From CAZIRO01 sp964541595 (GTDB lineage Bacteria > Acidobacteriota > HRBIN11), in the NCBI GenBank assembly GCA_964541595.1, contig CAZIRO010000044.1:1-17521 (forward strand): DNA of 17,521 nucleotides. The letters run 5' to 3'. Positions 1 to 7,822 of this stretch are shown piece after piece. Positions within the stretch are counted from its first letter, which is position 1. Each line of letters opens with the position of its first letter. Position numbers and translations under genes: made by a program. The notes under the pieces were generated by a model, which saw only the letters and a list, made by a program, of their open reading frames with translations, was not told the origin of the DNA and searched no databases.

Positions 1-3000
1 GACCGTTCCGCCGGGAAACGCCCACCACTCCCCATCCAGACGCGGATTCGCGACGGTTCCCACGAGTTGCCACCGTCCCGTACCCGCGAGGGCCACGAGA
101 TTGTTCGTCACGTCAATCCGATCGAGTTGAACCTGAACCGCATAGCGGATGTCACGAACCCATACGGGCCATTCCGGCGGTGCTTCCCTGCGCAGCAGGG
201 TCTCCAGATCGATGGGCGTGGCCACGACGCCCTGCGGGATGCGGATCGAACCCCGGATGGTCCACGGCCGCTGCGTGGTATCCAGGTGGATTGTACCGCT
301 GACGGTGACAGTCCACCCTTCGGGTCCGACAATGCGCAGGCGCTCGACCATCCATTCCGCGAGTGGCCAGTCCCACCTTCGCTGACTCCAGTAGAGTCCC
401 CCGCGAAACCGCAGCCGCCATGCGCCGAACACTCCTGCGGCCCTCATTTCGCCATCCACCCGATCAATACCCTGGATACGCACATGCCCCGAAATCGGTG
501 CCATACGCAGTCCGTACTCGGGCAAATAGATCGTACCGTCCCGCAGTTCGAACTCTCCGAAAACGAGCGGGTATCGCAGCGGACCGGAAACCTGCAACAT
601 GCCTTCAATCCGACCGGCAATCGGCCAGGCGACCCACGGCTGCACCATGGCAAGATCCAGTGCACCCTGCCATCTGAGTTCCACGTTCCACTGCTGCCAC
701 GCGTTCGGACGCAACCAGGCCGCATAGACCGATGCGGTATCGGTCGGTCGCAATTCCAGTCGCGCATGCAGGGGCATCCCATGAATACGCAACGGTGTCA
801 GATCGACGATCAGTTGTTCGGGGGACCAGACCAGTTCCAGGGGCGTGCGGATTTCCAGAGCCAGGCCCAGCCACGTGAACTCCAGATCTGCGATACGAAC
901 CCGTACGGCCGGTTCCGGGTGCGTGCGCACTGTCACCGATGCCGTCAGTCGCCCCGGCAGGACGTCTTCCGCCGCCGCCCGGCCCAGCGCAACCCACCAG
1001 TCACCGGGACGAATCCGGTCGAGATCGACCCGTACGGACGTCCCGTCTGCAACCACACGAATCCGTTCCGCGGCACCCCGCGGTCCGGTACGCTCGAATA
1101 CGCACGGTCCCCCCGTCGGGGGTGCGATCCGCAACGGACCGTGCAGCGTGCAGGCCGCGAGGCGGTACCCGAGGGGCAACTGCAGATGGTGCAAGAACAG
1201 GGTCCAGCGACCCTCTGAAGGCGGGCGATCCAGCGGCAGATCCAGCGCAATCCGTACGTTGCCGTCCAGCGGTCGCAGGGACCAGCGACGTGCAAGTTCG
1301 GCCAGACGGATCCGATGTTCGAGGTGTACGGTACGGTGTTCAACGGTCAACTGGCCGTTTCCGAAGGCTCCGGTCCATGCCAGCGGTGCGTTCAGGGTCA
1401 GATCCCCGGACCGCACGGTGATCCGCACCGGACGCACCAGACGCACCCACGTCTCCGTCCGGGATCGCAAGATCCAGCGGTCGAGACGCACCCGTATCTG
1501 CCAGTCGGCATCGGATTGCCACGGGAAACCGGTCCCCCGGGCGTCCATCTGTGCTTGCGCGGTCACCGTATATGCACGCCATGACAAATCCGTAGGCGTA
1601 ATCGAAGCTCGCAGGGTCCACACCGGTGCACCCCGCGGGTTCAGCCGCAACCGCCCGATGAGCGTGCCCGCGAGCGCACCGAGATCGGTCATGCACGTGT
1701 ACTGGCGGACAGCCGGTGTTGTGCACCGTACCCGGAGATCGCCCAGTGACAGGTCACCGAATTTGAGTCCCACGATGTGCCATTGACCGTGCAGTCGGGG
1801 ACGCGTATACGATCCGGAAATACGGAACGATCCCACCCACCGACGCATCCGGATCGGCAGCGGACCGCCCGCGGAAACACGCATACCCCTGCCGGAGATA
1901 CGTACAGACAGACGGTGCGGAAAGTCGATCCGTCCGTCGGCGTTCACCCGCCAGTTTGCACCACTGATCACAACGGATCCCGTCCAGTCGGTCGCCGACC
2001 GTCCGATCCAATGGGTCTGAACGTCCGCAAAAACCCACGGTGTTCCGGGCGTTTCCCGGGACATTTCCGGCATCCGCACTGCCCATCGACCGTCCAGCCG
2101 GATCACACCACCCTGCACCGTACGCAACGTTCCGTACAGTCGCGCGGTGAGGTGCCGTATCGTGATCCGTTGCTCCAGCGATGACCATTCGGCATTCCGG
2201 ACGCGCAGTGTACAGTCCCACCGGCCCTTTCGTGGCGTCCATCGACCGTGCGCCTGACAGCGTACCCGTGCTTCTTCCGGCAAGGCTTCGAGTGCCAGCA
2301 TCACCCGCATGGCTGCGGACCACCGCTGCGGCGTCAGGCGCGCGCGACCGTATTGTTCAATCCGGACCCCTGGAAACCGTGGCGGGTGCGCGTGCCAGGA
2401 CACTACCGTCCATTCGACCCGCCAGGGTTGTTTGGCCGCCTTTCGTACCACCCGGATATCGAGACGGGTGATCGTGTGGCGGACCCATGCCGCCGTCGGA
2501 AGGTGTATCCACGGACGCAGTTCGGCAAACACGCCGGGCGGTATGGCACGGCCTTCCGCGTGCAGTGTCCATACCGATCGCGTCCATACGCCATGCCCCC
2601 GTATGCGCAGCAGTGTCCGTGTATTCCTTCGGAACGACCCGCGAATCGCAACGGCTGTCCCCCTGAGTTGTACCGACACGCGGTGTGTCCATACCGATCG
2701 GCGATTCGCCCACCGGACCGTCCATTGGGCCGTGCCGCGCAGCGCATGCCACGCCGTACCCCTGCCGGCCAGTTGCAGCCATCCCGATATACGAACGGCA
2801 CGGCGCCATTCGTTCGGCCAGGCAGAATGCGGCGGAATCGTATGTACCCATCGAAGTGTACCGCGCCAGCGGACAGGTTGCCGTCGAAATCGTGCGCGTC
2901 CGTGAAACCGGACGGATGCGGGCCGATGCAGTCGTGTGGGAACCCGGACTTCGCCACCACAGCGCATCCACGCACCGTCCGATAACGTACATCGGATGTG

Positions 3001-3900
3001 CACGCGCACACGGTTGGCCTGTACTCCGCGCAGTCGTATCCGAAGCACCTGTGGCCAGCGTCCCCACAGGTGGATTTCCCATCGTACGGGACGGTGAAAC
3101 GCTACAGTGTCCACGCCCGCGTCGTGAACCCAGCGGGGAACAGGACGGCGGTCGGTCCATTGAACCCGTCCGGTGATTCGCGCCCGCACTCGCCGGGTTG
3201 CCGGGTGATATCGTGCCCGGAGGGTCACCGCGCCAGTAGCGAAACGGCTGGATACGGGCGTTCCGACTGCACGTGCGACCAGAATCCGTCCGAATTGCGC
3301 GCGCAGACGAAAACGCCAGCGTTCCCCGATCGGGTGGATATGGAGTTCCCCCCGGAGATCGAAGACGTAAACATCCGTACGTAACATCCCGCGGACACGC
3401 AAACGACGCAACACCCATCGACGCGCCGTGCTGACATCCTGGAATTGCCCGCGACCCGCTATGATGACGATGTCCGGAAGCGACGTGGGCAGTCGATCGC
3501 GTGCCTGACCCGCCGGTTGCGCTGCCGTGCGTGAGGGGAAATTCCATCGACCGCGTGCATCCCGGCGGATATGTACCTGTGGCCGAACCAGTGTGATGCG
3601 GCGAATGGGACGGTGCAACCGCCACCAGTGCAGATCCACCCGTATGCGTTGTGCGGAAAAGAACGGAGGCGCCCCGGGACGGTATACACGTACTTCATCC
3701 AGAACGACGGCCGTCCAGCCGGGATGAATTCGTATCTGACGGTAGGCGATCCCGACGCCGTACGCGGCATGGACACGGTGCAGCCCATACCGCACAAGAC
3801 GCGTTGTCCACCACGGGGAATGGACCCACCCGATTGCAATGAGCAGCAGCCCGCATAGACCGGTACCGAAGCGCAGTAGCCACCGGAACAGTGTACGCAT
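1..3900 (-). CDS. tamB: TamB/AsmA-like inner-membrane-anchored translocation and assembly module protein (partial; C-terminus beyond left edge)
   Basis: The reading frame from ATG at 3900 is open for 1300 codons to base 1 without a stop, so the C-terminus is missing. Residues 7-26 are one hydrophobic anchor preceded by arginines, leaving the rest in the periplasm. The body is thousands of bases of beta-strand-like alternation, as in AsmA/TamB proteins. Around residues 1090-1150 there are TamB-like phrases (SGPLRYPLVFGEFELRDGTI), and the frame ends in a typical DUF490 pattern, NPRLDGEWWAFPGGTV. Family members bridge the inner and outer membranes and move lipid or help assemble outer-membrane proteins. 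The start lies 11 bp after the dsbA-like stop with no Shine-Dalgarno, so translational coupling is likely. It has nine Cys (16, 304, 314, 548, 563, 726, 736, 917, 933) and only four Lys. Another AsmA-like family name is possible; TamB-type is the best fit. Confidence 0.85.
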   Translation of the reverse strand, partial: MRTLFRWLLRFGTGLCGLLLIAIGWVHSPWWTTRLVRYGLHRVHAAYGVGIAYRQIRIHPGWTAVVLDEVRVYRPGAPPFFSAQRIRVDLHWWRLHRPIRRITLVRPQVHIRRDARGRWNFPSRTAAQPAGQARDRLPTSLPDIVIIAGRGQFQDVSTARRWVLRRLRVRGMLRTDVYVFDLRGELHIHPIGERWRFRLRAQFGRILVARAVGTPVSSRFATGAVTLRARYHPATRRVRARITGRVQWTDRRPVPRWVHDAGVDTVAFHRPVRWEIHLWGRWPQVLRIRLRGVQANRVRVHIRCTLSDGAWMRCGGEVRVPTRLHRPASVRFHGRARFRRQPVRWRGTLRWVHTIPPHSAWPNEWRRAVRISGWLQLAGRGTAWHALRGTAQWTVRWANRRSVWTHRVSVQLRGTAVAIRGSFRRNTRTLLRIRGHGVWTRSVWTLHAEGRAIPPGVFAELRPWIHLPTAAWVRHTITRLDIRVVRKAAKQPWRVEWTVVSWHAHPPRFPGVRIEQYGRARLTPQRWSAAMRVMLALEALPEEARVRCQAHGRWTPRKGRWDCTLRVRNAEWSSLEQRITIRHLTARLYGTLRTVQGGVIRLDGRWAVRMPEMSRETPGTPWVFADVQTHWIGRSATDWTGSVVISGANWRVNADGRIDFPHRLSVRISGRGMRVSAGGPLPIRMRRWVGSFRISGSYTRPRLHGQWHIVGLKFGDLSLGDLRVRCTTPAVRQYTCMTDLGALAGTLIGRLRLNPRGAPVWTLRASITPTDLSWRAYTVTAQAQMDARGTGFPWQSDADWQIRVRLDRWILRSRTETWVRLVRPVRITVRSGDLTLNAPLAWTGAFGNGQLTVEHRTVHLEHRIRLAELARRWSLRPLDGNVRIALDLPLDRPPSEGRWTLFLHHLQLPLGYRLAACTLHGPLRIAPPTGGPCVFERTGPRGAAERIRVVADGTSVRVDLDRIRPGDWWVALGRAAAEDVLPGRLTASVTVRTHPEPAVRVRIADLEFTWLGLALEIRTPLELVWSPEQLIVDLTPLRIHGMPLHARLELRPTDTASVYAAWLRPNAWQQWNVELRWQGALDLAMVQPWVAWPIAGRIEGMLQVSGPLRYPLVFGEFELRDGTIYLPEYGLRMAPISGHVRIQGIDRVDGEMRAAGVFGAWRLRFRGGLYWSQRRWDWPLAEWMVERLRIVGPEGWTVTVSGTIHLDTTQRPWTIRGSIRIPQGVVATPIDLETLLRREAPPEWPVWVRDIRYAVQVQLDRIDVTNNLVALAGTGRWQLVGTVANPRLDGEWWAFPGGTV
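2565..2700. repeat. 16-bp direct repeat inside tamB, copies 120 bp apart
   Basis: GTGTCCATACCGATCG occurs identically at 2565-2580 and 2685-2700. On the coding strand both copies encode RSVWT in the same frame, exactly 40 residues apart. This matches the periodic beta-strand repeats expected in a TamB groove. Confidence 0.8.
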
Positions 3901-3911
3901 TCGCGTTGAAA

Positions 3912-4847
3912 CTATTTGTTTTTGCGGGCCTGGTTCGTGCTCTCCACATTCGCCAGGGCCTGATCGACCACACTCTTGAACGCAGCGTAAGGCGTCCAGT
4001 TGGCGCGTCTGCCATTAACGAAAAACGTTGGCGTACCCTGTACGCCGACAGACATGCCCTCCTGTATGTCTGCCTGAACAATGGCACGCGTCTCTTCCTT
4101 GTCAAAACACTGCATGACTTTGTTTTCGTCCAGTTGTAACTCTTTGACGATCTGCAGGAACACGTCGCGGATATTGTTCGGGTTGATCTGCTGCTGTCGC
4201 TGGAACAACCGATCATGGGCGTCCCAGTATTTCTTTGGATGGTACTTGTGAATGCACATCATCCCAATAGATGCCTTCATCGCCCACGGATGAATGCTGG
4301 TCAGGGGGAACTGTTTGTACACGAATTTGATTTTGTCTCCGTATTCCTGCATCAAACGGTTGAACAGTTCCATATGCGCCCGGCGGCAATATGGACACTG
4401 ATAATCCGAATATTCCACGATCACGACTTTCGCATCCGGATTACCGGTCGTGGGCCGTCCCTTCAGATCGATTTTCGCCATGACTTTGCGTGCCTGTTCC
4501 TCCTCTCTTTCCCACCTCGCCCTGCGTGGATCGACCTTCAAGTCGTAAATGCAGTCACTGCAAAGGATCACGTATTTCCCATCCCGGGTCACGAATACGG
4601 GCGTTTCCTGTTGACCCCGCTGGCCGGTAAACGTCAGTGTAACGCGTAGAAACGGTGTCCCCTTTTCCGGCTCGATGGCCTTGACCTGGAGATTCCGTAC
4701 CTGCGGGAAAAGTGACTGAATATATTCCACCACGCGTTTGCTGATCTGTTGATATTTGCCCTCCTGCGCATGTCCGGAACTCATGCCCAGCCAAAGGACG
4801 ATGAGCATCAGACCGACGGTCGACCATGACGATATACGGCGCAACAT
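3912..4847 (-). CDS. Periplasmic DsbA/DsbC-like thiol:disulfide oxidoreductase
   Basis: The start is ATG 4847, which has a strong AGGAGG seven bases upstream; a longer in-frame start at 4916 would lie upstream of the predicted promoter. The product is 311 aa. Residues 1-27 are a Sec signal peptide (hydrophobic 11-22, cleavage after GHA). Residues 32-107 resemble the N-terminal domain of DsbC-type isomerases (DGKYVI...DLK) and contain an extra CSDC motif at C96/C99. Residues 138-300 are a DsbA-like thioredoxin fold with the CPYC active site (C151/C154), a second Cys pair common in this family (C198, C247) and the cis-proline motif GTPTFFVNG (P273). It should oxidise or isomerise disulfides in exported proteins. 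It is the first gene of a two-gene unit with the TamB-like gene. I cannot tell whether oxidase or isomerase activity dominates. Confidence 0.92.
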   Translation of the reverse strand: MLRRISSWSTVGLMLIVLWLGMSSGHAQEGKYQQISKRVVEYIQSLFPQVRNLQVKAIEPEKGTPFLRVTLTFTGQRGQQETPVFVTRDGKYVILCSDCIYDLKVDPRRARWEREEEQARKVMAKIDLKGRPTTGNPDAKVVIVEYSDYQCPYCRRAHMELFNRLMQEYGDKIKFVYKQFPLTSIHPWAMKASIGMMCIHKYHPKKYWDAHDRLFQRQQQINPNNIRDVFLQIVKELQLDENKVMQCFDKEETRAIVQADIQEGMSVGVQGTPTFFVNGRRANWTPYAAFKSVVDQALANVESTNQARKNK

Positions 4848-4887
4848 CCCGTCCTCCTGTAAGGTCAGGTGAATTGAAGTCGGCCCT

Positions 4888-4916
4888 AATCTATCAGAAT
4901 CCCGGGGGCAATGCAA
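4888..4916 (-). promoter_or_regulatory. Sigma-70-type promoter of the dsbA-like/tamB unit
   Basis: Reading the minus strand, TTGCAT (4916-4911) is followed after exactly 17 bp by TAGATT (4893-4888). Each hexamer matches the consensus at four of six positions. The predicted transcript start near 4881 leaves a leader of about 34 nt containing the AGGAGG ribosome site of the dsbA-like gene. Confidence 0.6.
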
Positions 4917-4920
4917 ACAT

Positions 4921-4969
4921 CTGAGATCTCAGGTCTCCGGTCCCGGGTGTCGGGTGTCTGACCACCCGA
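4921..4969. promoter_or_regulatory. Palindromes between two divergent promoters (possible operator)
   Basis: CTGAGATCTCAG at 4921-4932 is a perfect 12-bp palindrome. CGGGTGT is repeated in tandem at 4944-4957. TCGGGTG (4950-4956) and CACCCGA (4963-4969) form a perfect 7-bp inverted repeat with a 6-nt loop. All lie between the predicted promoters of the dsbA-like gene and the membrane-protein gene, where a regulator could control both. No regulator family is recognisable. Confidence 0.35.
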
Positions 4970-4984
4970 GTTTGTGCTTCCGCA

Positions 4985-5013
4985 AAGACAATTCGTCCGA
5001 TCGGGCCTATACG
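4985..5013 (+). promoter_or_regulatory. Possible promoter of the 12-TM membrane protein
   Basis: AAGACA (4985-4990) and TATACG (5008-5013) are separated by 17 bp; each matches four of six consensus positions. The transcript would start near 5020, immediately before the GGGAGG ribosome site at 5021-5026, giving a very short leader. Confidence 0.4.
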
Positions 5014-5033
5014 TCTCTACGGGAGGTCGTACG

Positions 5034-6167
5034 ATGTTGCGTACACCACGAAACAGCGGGGTTCCGTCCATTACGGCACTCGGTATCCTGTGTTTCCTTC
5101 TGGCGGCCGTCACCGGTATATGGCGCATCGCACTGTTACGGGGATTCTACCTGCCGGCCATTCCGGACGCGTGGCCCCCGCACGGACACTGGATGGTTGC
5201 CGGTTTTCTCGCTGCCATGATCATGGGCGAGCGTCTGACCGTATTGCCGGTGCGTTATCTCGCGTGGGTGCCGATTGTGTACGTTCTGACCGCGCTGGTA
5301 CTCCATACCGGAAACCCGTTCATCCGGATCATCCACATGCTCGCACTCTTCGGCTGGTGGATCCACCGATGGCACGCGTTTCGCATGTTCCACGTATGGA
5401 CCATACCGTTCGGAGAAGCCGTGGCATTAACGACGCTGACGGTCGCACTGTACACGTCCCGGGGACTTGCCACCCGTCCGGACGTTGCCCTTGCCGGTCT
5501 GGCGTTTCCGGTGACCGTGATTGCGCTCGAACGGATGGCATTCCCCCTGCGCGCGGGTCGTCCGGGAGCGATTCTCGCATTCCTGGGCCTCATGCTCTGG
5601 TGCGGCATGTGGATGGCCACGGTCCTGTGGGGCCCCTTTTCGATGCCCCGGATGGGCCTCCTGACGACCGGTCTCGTGATCGGTGTCGCATGGAACGATA
5701 CGGCCGTGCGGGCATTGCTACGCAGCCACCGCAACCGGCGTGTGCCCATCGGGCTGTCCGGGCTGCATGATACACTGCGCTGGACACTGGCAGTTGCCTA
5801 TGGATGGTGGTTCCTTGCCGCAACCGCGATGATCCGCTGGCCACACATGCCGGCGACCGTTGCAAAAGACGTGACCTTCCACGCACTCGGGTTGGGCATG
5901 ATCTTCACCATGATCCTTGCCCATGCGCCGATCATGCTTCCTGCTATGCTGAAGAAACCTCCCGTGCTGAACGTCCCGATCCAGTGGATCGTACTGTTCC
6001 AGTGGCTGACCGTAGGGCGCGTCACGGCAGATCTGTTCATGGAGCTCCTGCCGACCGTCTGGCGATGGACCGGATGGCTCACGGGCATGCTGCATACGGC
6101 AGTATTTCTCATCTATCTTGCCACGATTCGTATCCGTATTACAAAAAACGTAAACTCTCAATTTTAA
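5034..6167 (+). CDS. Polytopic membrane protein with about 12 TM segments, distantly NnrS-like
   Basis: The start is ATG 5034, preceded by GGGAGG with 7-nt spacing; an in-frame ATG at 4974 lacks this and falls upstream of the predicted promoter. The product is 377 aa with about 12 hydrophobic segments covering almost the whole chain. Motifs include HGHWMVAGFL near residue 50 (H50, H52), with an ER pair soon after (GERLTVL), a second ER later (IALERM), and HALGLGMIF...HAPIMLPAML at about 283-306 (H283, H297). I recall similar HG-x-GFL...ER and HA...HAPI patterns in NnrS-like proteins, some encoded near nitric-oxide or copper-enzyme genes. That is from memory of the pattern, so function is unassigned. 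Heme or metal binding by the intramembrane histidines is conceivable but not shown. It is divergent from the dsbA-like gene and convergent with the amidohydrolase. Confidence 0.8.
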   Translation: MLRTPRNSGVPSITALGILCFLLAAVTGIWRIALLRGFYLPAIPDAWPPHGHWMVAGFLAAMIMGERLTVLPVRYLAWVPIVYVLTALVLHTGNPFIRIIHMLALFGWWIHRWHAFRMFHVWTIPFGEAVALTTLTVALYTSRGLATRPDVALAGLAFPVTVIALERMAFPLRAGRPGAILAFLGLMLWCGMWMATVLWGPFSMPRMGLLTTGLVIGVAWNDTAVRALLRSHRNRRVPIGLSGLHDTLRWTLAVAYGWWFLAATAMIRWPHMPATVAKDVTFHALGLGMIFTMILAHAPIMLPAMLKKPPVLNVPIQWIVLFQWLTVGRVTADLFMELLPTVWRWTGWLTGMLHTAVFLIYLATIRIRITKNVNSQF

Positions 6168-6190
6168 TAAAATAAATGCCCGCTCACGGG
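6160..6190 (-). terminator. Weak candidate Rho-independent terminator of the amidohydrolase gene
   Basis: On the minus strand the 24-bp gap after the amidohydrolase stop holds CCCG-TGAG-CGGG (6190-6179), followed by the T-rich tract CATTTATTTTATT. The stem is only 4 bp, all G-C. The T-rich tract reaches into the last codons of the convergent membrane-protein gene. Confidence 0.35.
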
Positions 6191-6191
6191 T

Positions 6192-7559
6192 TCATTCCCC
6201 CCCGACCCATTTGCCCTCATGCACGTACACCACGCCGTCCTTGATGACGGTCACCACATGCCGGAGTTCCCGCAGATCCTCGAGGGGATTGCCGTCGACC
6301 ACAATGACATCCGCTTTCTTGCCGGGAGCGATCACGCCGAGATCGTCCCGTTGCAACAACCGGGCCGGCCAGAACGTTGCCGCCCGGATGACGTCCATTG
6401 GATCCATTCCGAGACGGCCCCACGTATCCAGTTCACGCCAGGTGGAATCAAAATGGAAGTTCAGTGGAATTCCGGAATCCGTACCGATGAGCAGGGTCAC
6501 ACCCGCTTTCCAGAGTTGATGAAACTTCGTTTTCAACGTGGGAATCCTCCGTTTGACCAGGACAAAATATTCCATCTGGGAAATGTTACGCAGGGAATTG
6601 CGGATGTCCAGAAAGATATCCCGTGGCGTGGTTTCCGCCAGGCGCGGGTCGTCCAGCCGTTCCGGGAACCGTTCGGTCAGTTCGTACAGGTACAGCCCCT
6701 CAATGGTCGGTACCCAGTAAAGACTCGCATTCCGTCGCTCGATGGCGCGGATCACTGCATCGGGATACCGGGGTTCGGTCGCGAGTCCCGTATGCTCAAA
6801 ACAGTCGACACCGGCGCGCAATCCGACGAGGATCTCATCTTCACGATGCGCGTGTGCGGCCACGTGTAGACCGTGCCGGTGCGCTTCATCGACGATGGCC
6901 TGGACGACGGCAAAATCCATGCGATCCTGATCGATGAGTTTAATCAGGTCCACACCGGCCCGTGCGAGTTGACGGACTTTCGCGCGGGCGTCTGCCACAC
7001 TCTTCACACCCCAGCGAAACTCCCGCTGTTCCGGTGGGATCGTTTCATCGACCTGCAGAAACGGACCGCTGACAAACAGCCGGGGACCCGGCACCTCACC
7101 GCGTTCCACCCGGCGTTTGAATTCAAGAATGGCATGGAGTTCCGCGCCCACGTCGCGAACGGTGGTCACGCCGGCCATGAGGAGTTGTTGCGCGGCGATC
7201 GGCATGATCCGGTCCAGCCACTGACCACGGTATGTCCGGAACCAGTGGGCGTAATCCGCATGTCCCAGAATGATCAGATGCACATGCATGTCCATGAGTC
7301 CGGGAAGAATCGTCTTTCCCTCAGCGCTGATCACGCGGGCATTCGGCGGGATCTGCACCGTATCGACGGTACCGACCGTTTCAATGAGATTGCCCCGGAT
7401 GAGCACGACGGCGTTTTGCAGGGGCGGTCCACCGTAGCCGTCGATGAGCATACCGCCGACCACGGCAATGTACTGGTTCGGGTCGGCCTTCCGTGCAGCC
7501 GCCGGAATCGTCCATCCGATAAGCCCCATCAGGATCACGATCCATAGCCTGCGCAACAT
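6192..7559 (-). CDS. Exported metal-dependent amidohydrolase (imidazolonepropionase/prolidase-like)
   Basis: ATG 7559 follows GGAGGGG at good spacing. The product is 455 aa. Residues 1-22 form a Sec signal peptide ending PAAA, so the enzyme is exported. The amidohydrolase fold is seen as an N-terminal beta-sandwich, then PGLMDMHVHL with the HxH metal ligands (H92, H94), a candidate bridging lysine (K207 in VDLIKL), H236/H238 (AHAH), H256 (FEHTG) and catalytic D361 (GTDSG). The closing sandwich strand carries GVIAPGKKADVIVVDGNPL. These are the ligands of binuclear or mononuclear metal amidohydrolases that cleave amide or ester bonds. Exported members often act on dipeptides or cyclic amides, but the substrate cannot be read from sequence. 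It is divergent from the Asp-box propeller gene, with 263 bp between the starts. A run of seven G near the stop could allow slippage affecting only the tail. Confidence 0.92.
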   Translation of the reverse strand: MLRRLWIVILMGLIGWTIPAAARKADPNQYIAVVGGMLIDGYGGPPLQNAVVLIRGNLIETVGTVDTVQIPPNARVISAEGKTILPGLMDMHVHLIILGHADYAHWFRTYRGQWLDRIMPIAAQQLLMAGVTTVRDVGAELHAILEFKRRVERGEVPGPRLFVSGPFLQVDETIPPEQREFRWGVKSVADARAKVRQLARAGVDLIKLIDQDRMDFAVVQAIVDEAHRHGLHVAAHAHREDEILVGLRAGVDCFEHTGLATEPRYPDAVIRAIERRNASLYWVPTIEGLYLYELTERFPERLDDPRLAETTPRDIFLDIRNSLRNISQMEYFVLVKRRIPTLKTKFHQLWKAGVTLLIGTDSGIPLNFHFDSTWRELDTWGRLGMDPMDVIRAATFWPARLLQRDDLGVIAPGKKADVIVVDGNPLEDLRELRHVVTVIKDGVVYVHEGKWVGGE

Positions 7560-7822
7560 GGCTGCCCCTCCAGATCAAAAATCCACAGGTTGGCCACCGA
7601 CTATCCAGAGAACAGAGTACGCGGAAAACGAACGGAAATGCAAATTCCGCCAGATCGGGATCTCCCATGGAATTTCTGACGATGTTCGACTGGAACCGTC
7701 CGGAGTGCAACTTTCCGGGACCGTGTTTCGTTTATACATCAGACCAGGCCCATCGGCATCGCCCCTGAACCGGGCGAGCCGGATGATCACGATCATGACC
7801 CGCAAAACGACGGAGGGGTGTC
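7560..7822. promoter_or_regulatory. Divergent intergenic region between amidohydrolase and Asp-box protein
   Basis: This 263-bp gap must carry both promoters. I see inverted repeats GCGGAA/TTCCGC (7621-7626 and 7645-7650) and ATGATC-AC-GATCAT (7783-7796). The second lies 27 bp before the propeller ATG. TATACA at 7733-7738 could be a plus-strand -10 element, but no convincing -35 accompanies it. Ribosome sites GGAGGGG flank both ends. No small ORF with good support lies inside. Confidence 0.35.

Noticed and set aside
67..3625. Several long alternative reading frames (to 422 aa) inside the tamB region on both strands
   Set aside because: They are Arg/Pro/His-rich with no domain pattern. The 1300-codon frame from 3900 covers the whole region, has a membrane anchor and ends in a DUF490 signature.
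4848..4916. Upstream start (4916) for the dsbA-like gene
   Set aside because: It would precede the predicted transcript start and put 23 non-hydrophobic residues before a good signal peptide; AGGAGG sits before ATG 4847.
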